Shown one piece after another: positions 46,738-55,133 of a stretch of 64,000 bases of DNA. The stretch's first letter is position 1, and each line of letters starts with the position of its first letter. Where the stretch lies: contig NZ_PPHF01000108.1 in NCBI RefSeq assembly GCF_002904335.1, positions 40,514-104,513 on the forward strand. Reading direction: 5' to 3'. The stretch comes from Amycolatopsis sp. CA-126428 (lineage in GTDB: Bacteria > Actinomycetota > Actinomycetes > Mycobacteriales > Pseudonocardiaceae). The notes under the pieces were generated by a model that had not been told where the DNA came from, searched no databases, and was given only the letters and a program-made list of their open reading frames with translations. Both the position numbers and the translations under genes were made by a program.

Positions 46738-47790
46738 TCAGGACGTGGGGCGCGTCGCTCCCGCGTACTCGCTCATCAACGGCGAGATCTTGACGACGTC
46801 GCCGCTCGTCGGCGCGTGCACCATCTTGCCGTCGCCGATGTACATCCCGATGTGGGACACCGGCGAGTAGTAGGCGACGAGGTCGCCGGGCTGCAGCTGG
46901 GAACGCGACACCGGGGTGCCGAAGCCGGCCTGGGCCGCGGAGTTGCGCGGCAGGGTGATGCCGGCCTGCTTGTACGCCCACTGCATCAGGCCCGAGCAGT
47001 CGAACGTGCTCGGCCCGGTCGCGCCCCAGACGTAGGCGCTGCCCAGCTTGCTGAGCGCCGCGTCGACCGCCTTCTGGGCCGCCGCGCTGGGCGCCTTCAC
47101 GGTCGGCGCCGCACCGCCGGTGTCCTTCTGGGCGGCCTTGTCGGAGGTGCTGAGGTTCCGGCTCTGCGCCTCGATCTGGTCGATCTGGCCCTGCAGGTCC
47201 TTATTCTTGGCCTCGATGTCCGAGGCCAGCTTCGCCGCCGCGTCCCGGGCGTCCTGCGCCCGCTTCGCCGCGTCGGCGGCCGACTTCTCGGCCGCCGCGG
47301 CCTTGGCCGCCGCGCCGCTGAGGTTGCCCATCGCGGCGTTCTTGTCGGTCGCGATGACCTCGAGCGCCGCCGAGCGGTCCAGGAAGTCCTGAGTGGACGT
47401 TCCGGCCAGCAGCGCCGACAGCTTGTTCATCTGGACGCCGCTGGTGAACGACGCTCCGGCGAACTTGTCCACTTCGGACTGGTACTGCTGCTTCGCCTCG
47501 ATGGCCTGGGCGCCGGACTTCTTCGCGGCGTCGACGTCGGCGTTGGCCTTGTCGAGCTGACCCTGCTTCGCGGTCAGGTCGTCCTGGGCCCGGAGCAGGT
47601 CTTCGTTGAGCTTTTCCGCCTGCGCCGCGAGATCGCGGTACTTGGCGAGGGCGTCCGAGCCGGCGGGGGGCGCCTGGAGGACGGGGACGGGGGCGGCGGT
47701 GGCCACCGGCTGGGCCATGGTGACGAGGGTGATCACCGAGGCCGCGGCGAGGGCACCTGACACCACGCGCTTGACGGGATGCGAACGCAT
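46738..47790 (-). CDS. NlpC/P60 peptidoglycan endopeptidase with coiled coil (RipA-like)
   Basis: 350-residue exported D,L-endopeptidase that cleaves peptide cross-links of peptidoglycan during division. Signal peptide 1-32; a long coiled coil about 45-225 rich in Ala, Lys, Gln and Asp; and the C-terminal NlpC/P60 domain about 235-345 with C265 in FDCSGL, H313 in SHIGMYIG and H325 in MVHAP as the catalytic set. The coiled coil resembles the autoinhibitory segments of RipA-like enzymes. ATG at 47790, with a GGAG box upstream. Followed by a strong terminator. Confidence 0.93.
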   Translation of the reverse strand: MRSHPVKRVVSGALAAASVITLVTMAQPVATAAPVPVLQAPPAGSDALAKYRDLAAQAEKLNEDLLRAQDDLTAKQGQLDKANADVDAAKKSGAQAIEAKQQYQSEVDKFAGASFTSGVQMNKLSALLAGTSTQDFLDRSAALEVIATDKNAAMGNLSGAAAKAAAAEKSAADAAKRAQDARDAAAKLASDIEAKNKDLQGQIDQIEAQSRNLSTSDKAAQKDTGGAAPTVKAPSAAAQKAVDAALSKLGSAYVWGATGPSTFDCSGLMQWAYKQAGITLPRNSAAQAGFGTPVSRSQLQPGDLVAYYSPVSHIGMYIGDGKMVHAPTSGDVVKISPLMSEYAGATRPTS

Positions 47791-48290
47791 TCTCGCGCGG
47801 GTCTCCTTTGCTGATCGGCCGCCGGCGGGTACCGGGACGGCGAGTCGGGGGCCTCGCCCGTGCCCAGGGCGCGCTCGACCGCAACAGGAAGAGCCCGCGT
47901 GGGGTCCGGTACCCGGCAGGGGGGTATCGGCGGCGATCTCGCGTCGCCGTCTGGGGACGACCGGGGGCCGCGAGATCTCGAACAGGTTACGAAACGAGCA
48001 CGGGTACGTCCAGGGCGGGTCGCCGGAAACTCTCCGTGACGTCGATTAACACGCCTGGACCAGCGGGGCCGTGCTCGACTGTGGCTGGGATTACATGCCG
48101 TCACCGCCTTGATTACCCTACCCGCCTAGGGTATCTGCGGAGCACCGACGCCGCGATCCGGTTTCGCGCCGGACGCTGCGGATGATCAAGGGCAATCTGG
48201 TCCGGGCCGGGTGAAACCGGTTTGTACGTCCCTTGTATCGGGTTGCGTGATCCTCATGGCCGTACCGATTCCGACCCATGGAGGACCAGG
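47791..48290. other. 500-bp divergent intergenic region
   Basis: No gene is convincing. It must contain the promoters of two divergent wall-protein genes. TACCCTA (48114-48120) and TAGGGTA (48127-48133) form a 7-bp dyad. I looked for a c-di-AMP riboswitch, common upstream of such hydrolases, and did not find its conserved core. Confidence 0.5.
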
Positions 48291-49121
48291 ATGTTCACGA
48301 AGGCCGCCGTGCTCACGGCGCTCACCGCCGCTGCGTTCGCCGTGGCCGCACCGGCTCAGGCCGAGACTGCGGCCACGACGGTGCTGCCCGGTGCGAACAT
48401 GGAGGCCGTGCTCAAGGCGGCCCAGATCGACCCGCGCCGCGCCGACGACACCTTGACGCCGGGCGCGCACGACAGCGTCCTGCTCGTCGAGCAGGCGTTG
48501 CAGGCGAAGGGACTGCTGGCGAGCCAGTACGTCGACGGCTACTTCGGCACCACGACGATCACGGCGTACTCGCAGTACCAGAAGTCGCTGGGCTACACCG
48601 GCCTCGACGCTTCCGGCCTGCCGGGCAAGACCTCGCTGGAGAAGCTGGGCGAAGGCCGGTACACGGTCACGAACGCGGTTTCCGCGGGCAGCCAGGTGAC
48701 CTACCACGGCAAGACCCTCAACACGCGCACCAAGGCGATGCTCGTTGCGGCGGAAGGAAAAGCGGGCTTCCAGGTCAGCCTGACGCAGGGCTCGTACAAC
48801 CCCGGTGGCGTCGACGCCTCGGCCGGGACGCACGACGGCGGCGGCGCGATGGACATCTCGGTGTCCGGTATGTCCTCGACCACCCGGACCACCCTGCTGA
48901 AGGCGCTGCGCAACGTCGGGTTCGCGGCCTGGTACCGCACGCCGGCGCAGGGCTTCGACTACCACATCCACGCGATGGCGATCTCCGACCCGGATCTGTC
49001 GTCGGGTGCGCAGCACCAGACCGGCGACTACTACCTGGGCATGAACGGCCTGGCCGGCCGCGGCGCCGACGACGGCCCGCAGGTCGCGAAGGTCACCTGG
49101 GAGGAGTACCAGCGCGGCTGA
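48291..49121 (+). CDS. secreted peptidoglycan-binding-like protein with M15-type motif
   Basis: 276 residues. Signal peptide 1-24 (AQA), a peptidoglycan-binding-like region about 55-120 (VDGYFGTTTITAYSQYQKSLG), and a C-terminal domain carrying H181 and D188 in THDGGGAMDIS and H225/H227 in DYHIHAM. That His-Asp-His pattern is the zinc site of M15-type D-Ala-D-Ala peptidases, but overall similarity is not strong. ATG at 48291 with GGAGGACC upstream. Monocistronic, ending in a hairpin terminator. Likely acts on the cell wall. Confidence 0.75.
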   Translation: MFTKAAVLTALTAAAFAVAAPAQAETAATTVLPGANMEAVLKAAQIDPRRADDTLTPGAHDSVLLVEQALQAKGLLASQYVDGYFGTTTITAYSQYQKSLGYTGLDASGLPGKTSLEKLGEGRYTVTNAVSAGSQVTYHGKTLNTRTKAMLVAAEGKAGFQVSLTQGSYNPGGVDASAGTHDGGGAMDISVSGMSSTTRTTLLKALRNVGFAAWYRTPAQGFDYHIHAMAISDPDLSSGAQHQTGDYYLGMNGLAGRGADDGPQVAKVTWEEYQRG

Positions 49122-49127
49122 TGCCGG

Positions 49128-49163
49128 GGTGGGCCCGGCCGTGGTGGCACGGCCGGGCCCACC
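49128..49163 (+). terminator. hairpin terminator
   Basis: 16-bp stem (49128-49143 with 49148-49163) and a 4-nt loop, 7 bp past the stop codon of the M15-like gene. Confidence 0.88.
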
Positions 49164-49203
49164 GGTGGTTTGATCGAAGGACCAACGACGTGGGGGTGCT
49201 CCG

Positions 49204-50019
49204 ATGCCGCAGAAGGCGTTCCGGTTCGGCGTGGTCGCGGGCGCCAATGACGCAGCGGGCTGGCTCGCCACCGCTCGCCGGGCCGAAGAGCTCGGCTATT
49301 CGACGCTGCTCTGCCCGGACAACCTGAACATGCCGACGCCGACCGCCGCGCTCGCGGCGGCCGCGGCGGCCACGACCGAGCTGCGCGTCGGCTCGTTCGT
49401 CTTGGCGAGCCCGCTGCGCACCGCGCGGGCGGCGGCCTGGGAGGCGCACAGCCTGACCGTCGTCACGGGCGGCCGGTTCGAGCTCGGCCTCGGCACCGGG
49501 CGGCCGGAAATGCGGCAGCAGGCCGAAGAACTCGGGCTGCCGTACGGCTCGGGGCAGGAGCGCCTCGACTCGATTTCCGAGACGATCGACCACGTCCGCC
49601 GGCTGGACGGCGACGGGCACACGCCGGTGATGATCGCCGCGGGCGGCCCCAAGGTCCGCCGCCTCGCCGGGAGGAAGGCCGGCATCGTCACGATGGCCGG
49701 CGGCGTGCTGACCACCCGGGAGGAAATGACCGGGTACGTCGAGGAAGTCCGTTCGGCGGCCGGTGATCGCGACCTCGAGTTCGCGATGAACATCTGGGTC
49801 GTCGGCGACACGGTCCCGCCGTGGATCCGCGGCTTCCTCGGCGTCGACGCCGAGACGCTGATCGAGCACGACTCCCTCGGCCTGCTCCGCGGCGGCGTCG
49901 ACGACATGGTGGCGGAGCTCGAACGCCGTCGCGCGGAACAGGGCGTGTCCTACTTCAGCGTCAACGGCGCGTTCCTCGAGGAGTTCGCCCCGGTGGTGGC
50001 GCGGCTGTCGGGGAAGTGA
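49204..50019 (+). CDS. LLM-class F420-dependent oxidoreductase
   Basis: 271-residue (beta/alpha)8 flavin/F420 oxidoreductase of the luciferase-like superfamily. RFGVVAGAND, the central GRFELGLGTGRPEM and PVMIAAGGPKVRRLAGRKA segments are typical. Homologues of this length in actinobacteria are usually F420-dependent; the substrate is unknown. ATG at 49204. It is single, followed by a gene remnant on the opposite strand. Confidence 0.9.
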   Translation: MPQKAFRFGVVAGANDAAGWLATARRAEELGYSTLLCPDNLNMPTPTAALAAAAAATTELRVGSFVLASPLRTARAAAWEAHSLTVVTGGRFELGLGTGRPEMRQQAEELGLPYGSGQERLDSISETIDHVRRLDGDGHTPVMIAAGGPKVRRLAGRKAGIVTMAGGVLTTREEMTGYVEEVRSAAGDRDLEFAMNIWVVGDTVPPWIRGFLGVDAETLIEHDSLGLLRGGVDDMVAELERRRAEQGVSYFSVNGAFLEEFAPVVARLSGK

Positions 50020-50023
50020 GCGT

Positions 50024-50153
50024 GGCGGGGTCGGTGTTGGCGCCGCACAGCAGGACGGCGACCCGTTCGCCCGGCGCGGGCCAGCACCGGCGTCCGGCGG
50101 ACCCGGCCCTCGATGCGTGCCGCCGCCCGTTCGACATCCGCTGTGCTGATCAT
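50024..50153 (-). pseudogene. remnant of a threonine/serine dehydratase with large internal deletion
   Basis: The minus strand begins MISTADVERAAARIEGRVRR at 50153, the start of PLP-dependent threonine dehydratases, but only about 25 residues later continues, in another frame, as ERVAVLLCGANTDPATL, the C-terminal end of the same enzyme. About 270 codons, including the PLP Lys region, are missing. The junction lies near 50075-50090. Both ends are family-specific, so deletion of a real gene is the simplest explanation. Confidence 0.75.
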
Positions 50154-50207
50154 GGCTTCAGCATGCGCGCGGGCCGACGTAAGCACCAGCGACGTCTCCT
50201 ATGCTGG

Positions 50208-50220
50208 AGTTAGCAGAACT
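50208..50220. promoter_or_regulatory. candidate LysR operator
   Basis: AGTT, 5 nt, AACT between the divergent LysR gene and the dehydratase remnant, with a TA-rich edge typical of LysR boxes. Probably the former target site for activating the dehydratase. Confidence 0.4.
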
Positions 50221-50237
50221 TACGGCTGGAGGCTCCC

Positions 50238-51113
50238 GTGCTCGACGCCCACCGCCTGGCCGTGCTGGCCGAGGTCGCGCACGCCGGCTCGATCGCCGCG
50301 GCCGCCCAGCGGCTTTCGTTCACGCCGTCGGCCGTCTCGCAGCAACTGGCCAAGCTGGAGCGCGACGCCGGGGCCCGCCTGCTGGACCGGCACGCCCGCG
50401 GCGTCACGCTCACGCCGGTCGGGGAGGCGCTGCTCGTCCACGCCGAGGCGATCGCCGGGGAGCTGCGGACAGCCGAGCGGACCGTCCGCGCGCTGCTCGA
50501 CGAGGAGCTCACCGTCGGCACGTTCGCCAGCGCGGGCATGACCCTGGTGCCCGCCGCGCTCGCCGGGTTCCGCCGCGACCACCCCGGCGTGGCGCTGCGG
50601 CTGCTGGACCTGGAGCCACCGGACGGGTACGGCCTGGTCAGCTCCCGCGAACTCGACCTGCTGATCACCCACCGCTACCCCGGCGCACCGCTGCCCGACC
50701 CGCGGGGCCTGCAGCGGACGCTGCTGCGCTCGGAGCGGTTCCGGCTGATCCTGCCGAAAGGGCACGCCAAGGCCGGCGCCCGCCGGCTCACCCTGCGGAC
50801 GCTGGCCGCGGAGGACTGGATCTCCGGCAGCCCGGGCGTGCCCAACCGCGCGTGTCTCGAGCAGCTCGCCGACGCCGCCGGTGTCCGGCTGCGGGTGGCG
50901 TACGAAACCCGGGACTACCAGGTGATCCTGGCGCTGGTGGAAGCCGGGCTGGGCATCGCGTTCGTGCCGGAGAGCGTGCTCGAACGGGTGGGCGCGGCCC
51001 GCGTCGAGGTGCGCGACGCGGCGGACGCCCAGCCGGCTCGGGACATCTTTCTGGTGCACCACCGGCGTCCTGGTCCGCTGGTCACCGAGATGGTGGCGCG
51101 GCTCAGCCGGTGA
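50238..51113 (+). CDS. LysR-family regulator beside the dehydratase remnant
   Basis: 291 residues: HTH about 1-65 (HAGSIAAAAQRLSFTPSAVSQQL), linker helix, and LysR substrate-binding domain about 90-285. The divergent position beside a threonine dehydratase is a familiar LysR arrangement, so it probably activated that gene; with the enzyme deleted it may now be an orphan. GTG start at 50238 with GGAGG 7 nt upstream. It converges on a second LysR gene with 1 bp between stops. Confidence 0.9.
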   Translation: MLDAHRLAVLAEVAHAGSIAAAAQRLSFTPSAVSQQLAKLERDAGARLLDRHARGVTLTPVGEALLVHAEAIAGELRTAERTVRALLDEELTVGTFASAGMTLVPAALAGFRRDHPGVALRLLDLEPPDGYGLVSSRELDLLITHRYPGAPLPDPRGLQRTLLRSERFRLILPKGHAKAGARRLTLRTLAAEDWISGSPGVPNRACLEQLADAAGVRLRVAYETRDYQVILALVEAGLGIAFVPESVLERVGAARVEVRDAADAQPARDIFLVHHRRPGPLVTEMVARLSR

Positions 51114-51114
51114 C

Positions 51115-52038
51115 TCAGCCCACCGGACGGCCCGTGCTTTCGAACCGCGCCGACGCCGACCGCAACGCGTCCAGGCACGCCCGCGCCGCGCCGCGGTCCT
51201 CCTCCCCGGCCCGGCAAACCGCGTAGATCGTGCGGGTCAGGGCCGGGCGCGTGGCCAGGATCCGCACCCCGTCCGGCAGCCGGTCGCGGGCCAGCCGGGG
51301 GACCAGTGCCGCGCCGACGTTGCCCGCCACCAGGGCCAGCTGGGTCGGGTAGCCGCCCACCGTGCAGCTGATCCGCGGCTCCAGCCGCTGCTTGCGCAGC
51401 ACCTGCACCAGCCACGCGTGACACCCGGACCCCGCGCTCCAGCCGATCCACGGCAGGTCGTCCACTTCGGACAGATCGACCGCCTTGCGGTGGGCCAGCC
51501 GGTGCCCGGCGGGCAGGGCGAGGTCCGCGACGTCGGAGAACAGCGCGATGCTGGTCATCGACGGCGGGAGCACCGTCGGGCGGTCCTGCCAGCTCTCCAG
51601 CACGCCGACGTCGAGGTCGCCGGCCAGCACGCGGGGCAGCGTCTGCTCGGCCTCGCCCTCGTGCAGCGTGACCGCCAGCCGCGGGTGCCGGTCGGCGAGG
51701 GTGGCCAGCGCGGGCGGCAGCAGCGCGTGGACCGTCGTCGGGATCGCGCCGATCCGCAGCGGCCCGATGACGTCCTCGCGCAGCAGCTCCAGGTCCGCCT
51801 TCGCCGCGGCGACCTGCGCGAGGATCCGCTCCGCGTGCCCGGCCAGCACCTGGCCCGCCTTCGTCAGCCGGACGCCGCGGCCGCGCGGCTCCAGCAGCGG
51901 CTGCCCGGCCTCCCGTTCCAGCTTCGCCAGCTGCTGCGACACCCCGGACGGCGTGACGTGCAGGGACTCGGCCGCCGCGGCGACCGAGCCGTGGGTCGCG
52001 ACCGCGTGCAACGCCCGCATCCGCTCGAGTCCGTACAC
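51115..52038 (-). CDS. LysR-family regulator, divergent from an EamA exporter
   Basis: 307 residues with the HTH at about 6-65 (ATHGSVAAAAESLHVTPSGVSQQL) and the ligand domain about 95-295. The GTG at 52038 was chosen because the HTH starts just after it. It is divergent from an EamA-type transporter 73 bp away, the usual layout for a LysR controlling an amino-acid or metabolite exporter. Effector unknown. Confidence 0.92.
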   Translation of the reverse strand: MYGLERMRALHAVATHGSVAAAAESLHVTPSGVSQQLAKLEREAGQPLLEPRGRGVRLTKAGQVLAGHAERILAQVAAAKADLELLREDVIGPLRIGAIPTTVHALLPPALATLADRHPRLAVTLHEGEAEQTLPRVLAGDLDVGVLESWQDRPTVLPPSMTSIALFSDVADLALPAGHRLAHRKAVDLSEVDDLPWIGWSAGSGCHAWLVQVLRKQRLEPRISCTVGGYPTQLALVAGNVGAALVPRLARDRLPDGVRILATRPALTRTIYAVCRAGEEDRGAARACLDALRSASARFESTGRPVG

Positions 52039-52111
52039 GGTAGCGATGCTACCGAATTCCACGCAGAAACATTCGCTTGTCCTTGACAGTCGCCCACCGC
52101 ACGCTGGAGTC

Positions 52112-53026
52112 GTGCTCACGACCGACGCCCCGACGTTCACCCGGCGCTTCGACCCGCGGCTGCTGGCCGCGCTCGGCAGCTTCTGCATCTCGCTGTCGTC
52201 GGTCTTCATCAAGGTTTCGCACGTCAGCGGCAGCACGAGCGCGTTCTGGCGCTGCCTGCTCGCGTGTCCGGTGCTGCTCCTGCTGGCCGGGCGCGAACGG
52301 CGGAAGGCCGGCCCCGCGCCACGCCGCCGGGTGCTCTTCCCGCTGCTGGCCGGGGCCGGCCTCGGCCTGGACTTCGTGCTGTGGGGCGAGGCGATCCCGC
52401 GGGTCGGCGCCGGCATCGCGACCGTGCTGCTCGCCGTGCAGGTGGTGATCGTGCCGCTGCTGGCGTTCGCGTTCCTGGCCGAGCGGCCGGCGAAGCGGTT
52501 CCTCGCCGCGGTGCCGGTGCTGCTCGGCGGGATCGTGCTGGCCGGCGGGTTCGCCGGCACCGGCTCGTTCGGCTCGGACCCGGTCACCGGCGCCGTCGCG
52601 GCGCTGCTCGCCGGGGCCGGGTACGCCGGCTACCTGTTCCTGATCCGGCTCAGCGGCGGCACGGGCACGCAGGCGCACTCGCTGGTGCTGGCCACCGTCT
52701 CCGCCGGCGCGGTCGCCGTCGTGCTGGGTGTCCCGACCGGCACGCTCGACCTGGCGCCGGGCTGGCCCGCGTTCGGCTGGCTGCTCGCGCTCGCCGGCGT
52801 CGGCCAGCTGGCGGGCTGGCTGCTCATCTCCGCCGCGCTGCCCCGGATGTCCGCCACCACCGGGTCGACGCTGATGCTGCTGCAGCCGGTCGGCGCGGTG
52901 CTGCTCGGCGTCGGCCTGCTCGGGGAGACACCCGGGTGGGCCCAGCTGATCGGGTGTGCGGGCGTCGTCGCCGCGGTCTGCTTCGCCGGCAGCGGACGTT
53001 CTGCGCGCGAAGGCCGTCCCGGCTAA
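52112..53026 (+). CDS. EamA/DMT-family transporter
   Basis: 304 residues with ten predicted membrane helices in two homologous halves (start RRFDPRLLAALGSFCISLSS, internal repeat from about 150). This family exports amino acids and other small metabolites. GTG start at 52112 with CTGGAG upstream. Adjacent to a divergent LysR gene that probably regulates it. Confidence 0.92.
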   Translation: MLTTDAPTFTRRFDPRLLAALGSFCISLSSVFIKVSHVSGSTSAFWRCLLACPVLLLLAGRERRKAGPAPRRRVLFPLLAGAGLGLDFVLWGEAIPRVGAGIATVLLAVQVVIVPLLAFAFLAERPAKRFLAAVPVLLGGIVLAGGFAGTGSFGSDPVTGAVAALLAGAGYAGYLFLIRLSGGTGTQAHSLVLATVSAGAVAVVLGVPTGTLDLAPGWPAFGWLLALAGVGQLAGWLLISAALPRMSATTGSTLMLLQPVGAVLLGVGLLGETPGWAQLIGCAGVVAAVCFAGSGRSAREGRPG

Positions 53027-53036
53027 CGTCGCGGGC

Positions 53037-53933
53037 ATGCGAGTGCTGGTGGCCGGGGCGTCGGGGTTCGTCGGCAGCCGGTTGTGCCCGGCGCTGGAAG
53101 CGGCCGGGCACGAGGTGCTCGCGATGACGCGCCACCCGGCGAAGTACCGCGGCGCCGGGAAAGCCGTCCGCGGCGACGTCGCCGACGTCGGCTCGTTGCG
53201 GGACGCGCTCAAGGGCGTCGAAGCCGCCTACTACCTCGTGCATTCACTCGACAGTGCGGACTTCAAGCGCCGCGACGCCGACGCCGCGCGCGCGTTCGCC
53301 CGGGCCGCGGCCGACGCGAACCTGTGCCGGATCGTCTACCTCGGCGGGCTCGGGGACGACGCCGATGCGCTGTCGGACCACCTCGCCAGCCGCCGCGAGG
53401 TCGAACGGCTGCTGGGGGAGACCGGCGTGCCGGTGACGGTGCTTCGCGCCGGCATCGTGATCGGGCACGGCGGCACGTCGTGGGAGCTGACGCGGCAGCT
53501 GGTCGAGCACCTGCCGGCGATGGTCACCCCGCGCTGGGTCGGCACGCGCACGCAGCCGATCGCGATCGCCGACGTCGTCCGCTACCTGGCCGGCGTCCTC
53601 GACCACCCGGAGGCCGCCAGCCGGACGTTCGACATCGGCGGCCCCGAAGTGCTGGCCTACCGCGACATGCTGCAGCGGGTGGCGGCGATCGAAGGCCGGC
53701 CGCTGCTGATCCTGCCGGTCCCGCTGCTTTCCCCGCGCCTGTCGTCGTACTGGCTTTCGCTCGTCACCGACATCGACGTCACCACCGGGCGGGCGCTGAT
53801 CGACTCGATGACCAACGAGGTCGTCGTCCGCGACGACGCGATCCGCCGGATCGTCGAGTTCGAGCCGATGGGCTACGACGAAGCCGTCCTGCAGGCCCTG
53901 GGCGAGCGGGCGAAGAGCCGGCGGCCGGCGTGA
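53037..53933 (+). CDS. NmrA-like NAD(P)-binding protein
   Basis: 298 residues, atypical SDR/NmrA type. VLVAGASGFVGSRL at 3-16 is the Rossmann motif; YLVHSL and IVYLGGLGDD follow, and no YxxxK active site is evident. Such proteins act as redox sensors or epimerase-like enzymes. TAACGT lies 7 nt before the ATG, which overlaps the end of the transporter operon region, so a leaderless start is likely. Stop overlaps the next gene start. Confidence 0.85.
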   Translation: MRVLVAGASGFVGSRLCPALEAAGHEVLAMTRHPAKYRGAGKAVRGDVADVGSLRDALKGVEAAYYLVHSLDSADFKRRDADAARAFARAAADANLCRIVYLGGLGDDADALSDHLASRREVERLLGETGVPVTVLRAGIVIGHGGTSWELTRQLVEHLPAMVTPRWVGTRTQPIAIADVVRYLAGVLDHPEAASRTFDIGGPEVLAYRDMLQRVAAIEGRPLLILPVPLLSPRLSSYWLSLVTDIDVTTGRALIDSMTNEVVVRDDAIRRIVEFEPMGYDEAVLQALGERAKSRRPA

Positions 53934-54544
53934 AGCCGTTCCTCGCCGCGGTGACCGCCGCCGGGTCCGGCCTGCTCGGCGCGTCACTGGCCAGCCGTCC
54001 CGGTTCCCGCCGCTTCCACGTGCTCACGGCCTCGGTGGCGGCGACGTGGCTCGCCGGGGCACAGGCGGCCGGACCGGTGACCCGCGGCCGCCGGGACGTC
54101 GTCCAGCCGGTGGTGGCGGGAGCGGGCGCGTTCGGCGTGTTCTACGGGTGCGCGCTGGTGGCCCGCCACATCCCGCCGCTGCGCCGGGCGATCACCGGGG
54201 TCCTGGACCACGCCCACCGCGGCCCGAAGGCCTCGGTGGCGGCGACGGCGCTGCTCACGGGAGCGGCGGAAGAGGTGTTCTTCCGCGGCGCGCTCTACGA
54301 CGCGGCGGGAGCCCGGACTTCGACGGCGGTGTACGTCGTTTCGACGGTGGCGACCCGGAATCCCGCGCTGGTGCTGGCGTCGGCGGTGATGGGCACGCTG
54401 TTCGCGTGGCAGCGCGGCCGGTCGGGCGGGGTCCAGGCACCGGTGCTGACGCACGTGGTCTGGTCGGCGCTGATGCTGGCGTTCATGCCGCGCCTCTTCC
54501 CGCCGGAACCGCTCGGCACTCCCGGTCCGCACCCGCCAGGATGA
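53930..54544 (+). CDS. CPBP-family intramembrane metalloprotease
   Basis: 204-residue membrane protein of the CAAX-protease/bacteriocin-processing (CPBP) type. AAEEVFFRGALY carries the EExxxR motif and THVVWSALM the catalytic His, in the usual order. Members cleave within the membrane; bacterial substrates are mostly unknown. GTG start overlaps the stop of the NmrA-like gene (GTGA at 53930-53933). Confidence 0.88.
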   Translation: MKPFLAAVTAAGSGLLGASLASRPGSRRFHVLTASVAATWLAGAQAAGPVTRGRRDVVQPVVAGAGAFGVFYGCALVARHIPPLRRAITGVLDHAHRGPKASVAATALLTGAAEEVFFRGALYDAAGARTSTAVYVVSTVATRNPALVLASAVMGTLFAWQRGRSGGVQAPVLTHVVWSALMLAFMPRLFPPEPLGTPGPHPPG

Positions 54545-54577
54545 CCGCTTGCGTGGATCTTCCTCGCGCCTGACCGC

Positions 54578-55051
54578 TCAGCAGGGCGGCGGCGTTTCCC
54601 GGCAGGCTTCCACGCCCGTTTTGCTCGTCGCCTGCTGCAGCAGCGTGTAGAGGGTTTCGCGCTGCTCGCCGTCCAGTGCGCTGAACACCTCGTCCTCGAC
54701 CGCGGCCAGGGCGAACTCCGCGCGGGCCAGCAGCTTCGCGCCGACGTCGGTCAGCTCGACCAGGTGCCGACGGCGGTCCGCCGGTGAGCGGCGTCGCTCG
54801 ATCAGGTTCTCGGTCTCCAGCTCGTTGAGCAGGCTCACCACGTTCGTGCTGTCCATCTCCAGGATCTTCGCCAGGTCCTGCTGTGCGCTGCCGCCCTGGT
54901 CGCGCAACACCGTGAGGGCGATCAGGTGCCGCGGCCGCAGCCCGAGCGGGGCCAGCACCGACTCGCTGCGCAGCCGCAGCCGGCGCGCGAGGTGGTCGAC
55001 CAGCGCGCCGCAGCGGTGCGGGGGCTGGTTGACGACCGGGAGCGAGGTCAT
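54578..55051 (-). CDS. MarR-family regulator of the azoreductase
   Basis: 157-residue winged-helix repressor; the wing region SPADRRRHLVELTDVG and the recognition helix STNVVSLLNELETENLI are typical. Divergent from an azoreductase, as in several quinone- or diamide-responsive systems. The ATG at 55051 has no ribosome site; TATACT lies 6 nt upstream, so the transcript is probably leaderless, and the dyad at 55054-55068 overlaps that -10 box. One Cys near the C-terminus and one near the N-terminus are possible redox sensors. Confidence 0.9.
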   Translation of the reverse strand: MTSLPVVNQPPHRCGALVDHLARRLRLRSESVLAPLGLRPRHLIALTVLRDQGGSAQQDLAKILEMDSTNVVSLLNELETENLIERRRSPADRRRHLVELTDVGAKLLARAEFALAAVEDEVFSALDGEQRETLYTLLQQATSKTGVEACRETPPPC

Positions 55052-55053
55052 GC

Positions 55054-55068
55054 GCCCAGTATATGGGC
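55054..55068. promoter_or_regulatory. MarR operator overlapping a leaderless -10 box
   Basis: GCCCA, 5 nt, TGGGC on the minus strand encloses TATACT (plus-strand 55058-55063), the -10 box of the MarR gene. Binding here would block the MarR promoter directly; the azoreductase promoter is nearby. Confidence 0.65.
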
Positions 55069-55133
55069 AGACTGATGGTCGATGTGCTATCAATAGTTTG
55101 TCCTACACCAACGATCTACGGACGGCTAACGAC

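Noticed and set aside
47791..48290. c-di-AMP (ydaO-type) riboswitch upstream of the wall hydrolases
   Set aside because: Expected from the gene type, but I could not find the conserved core or a plausible fold in either orientation.
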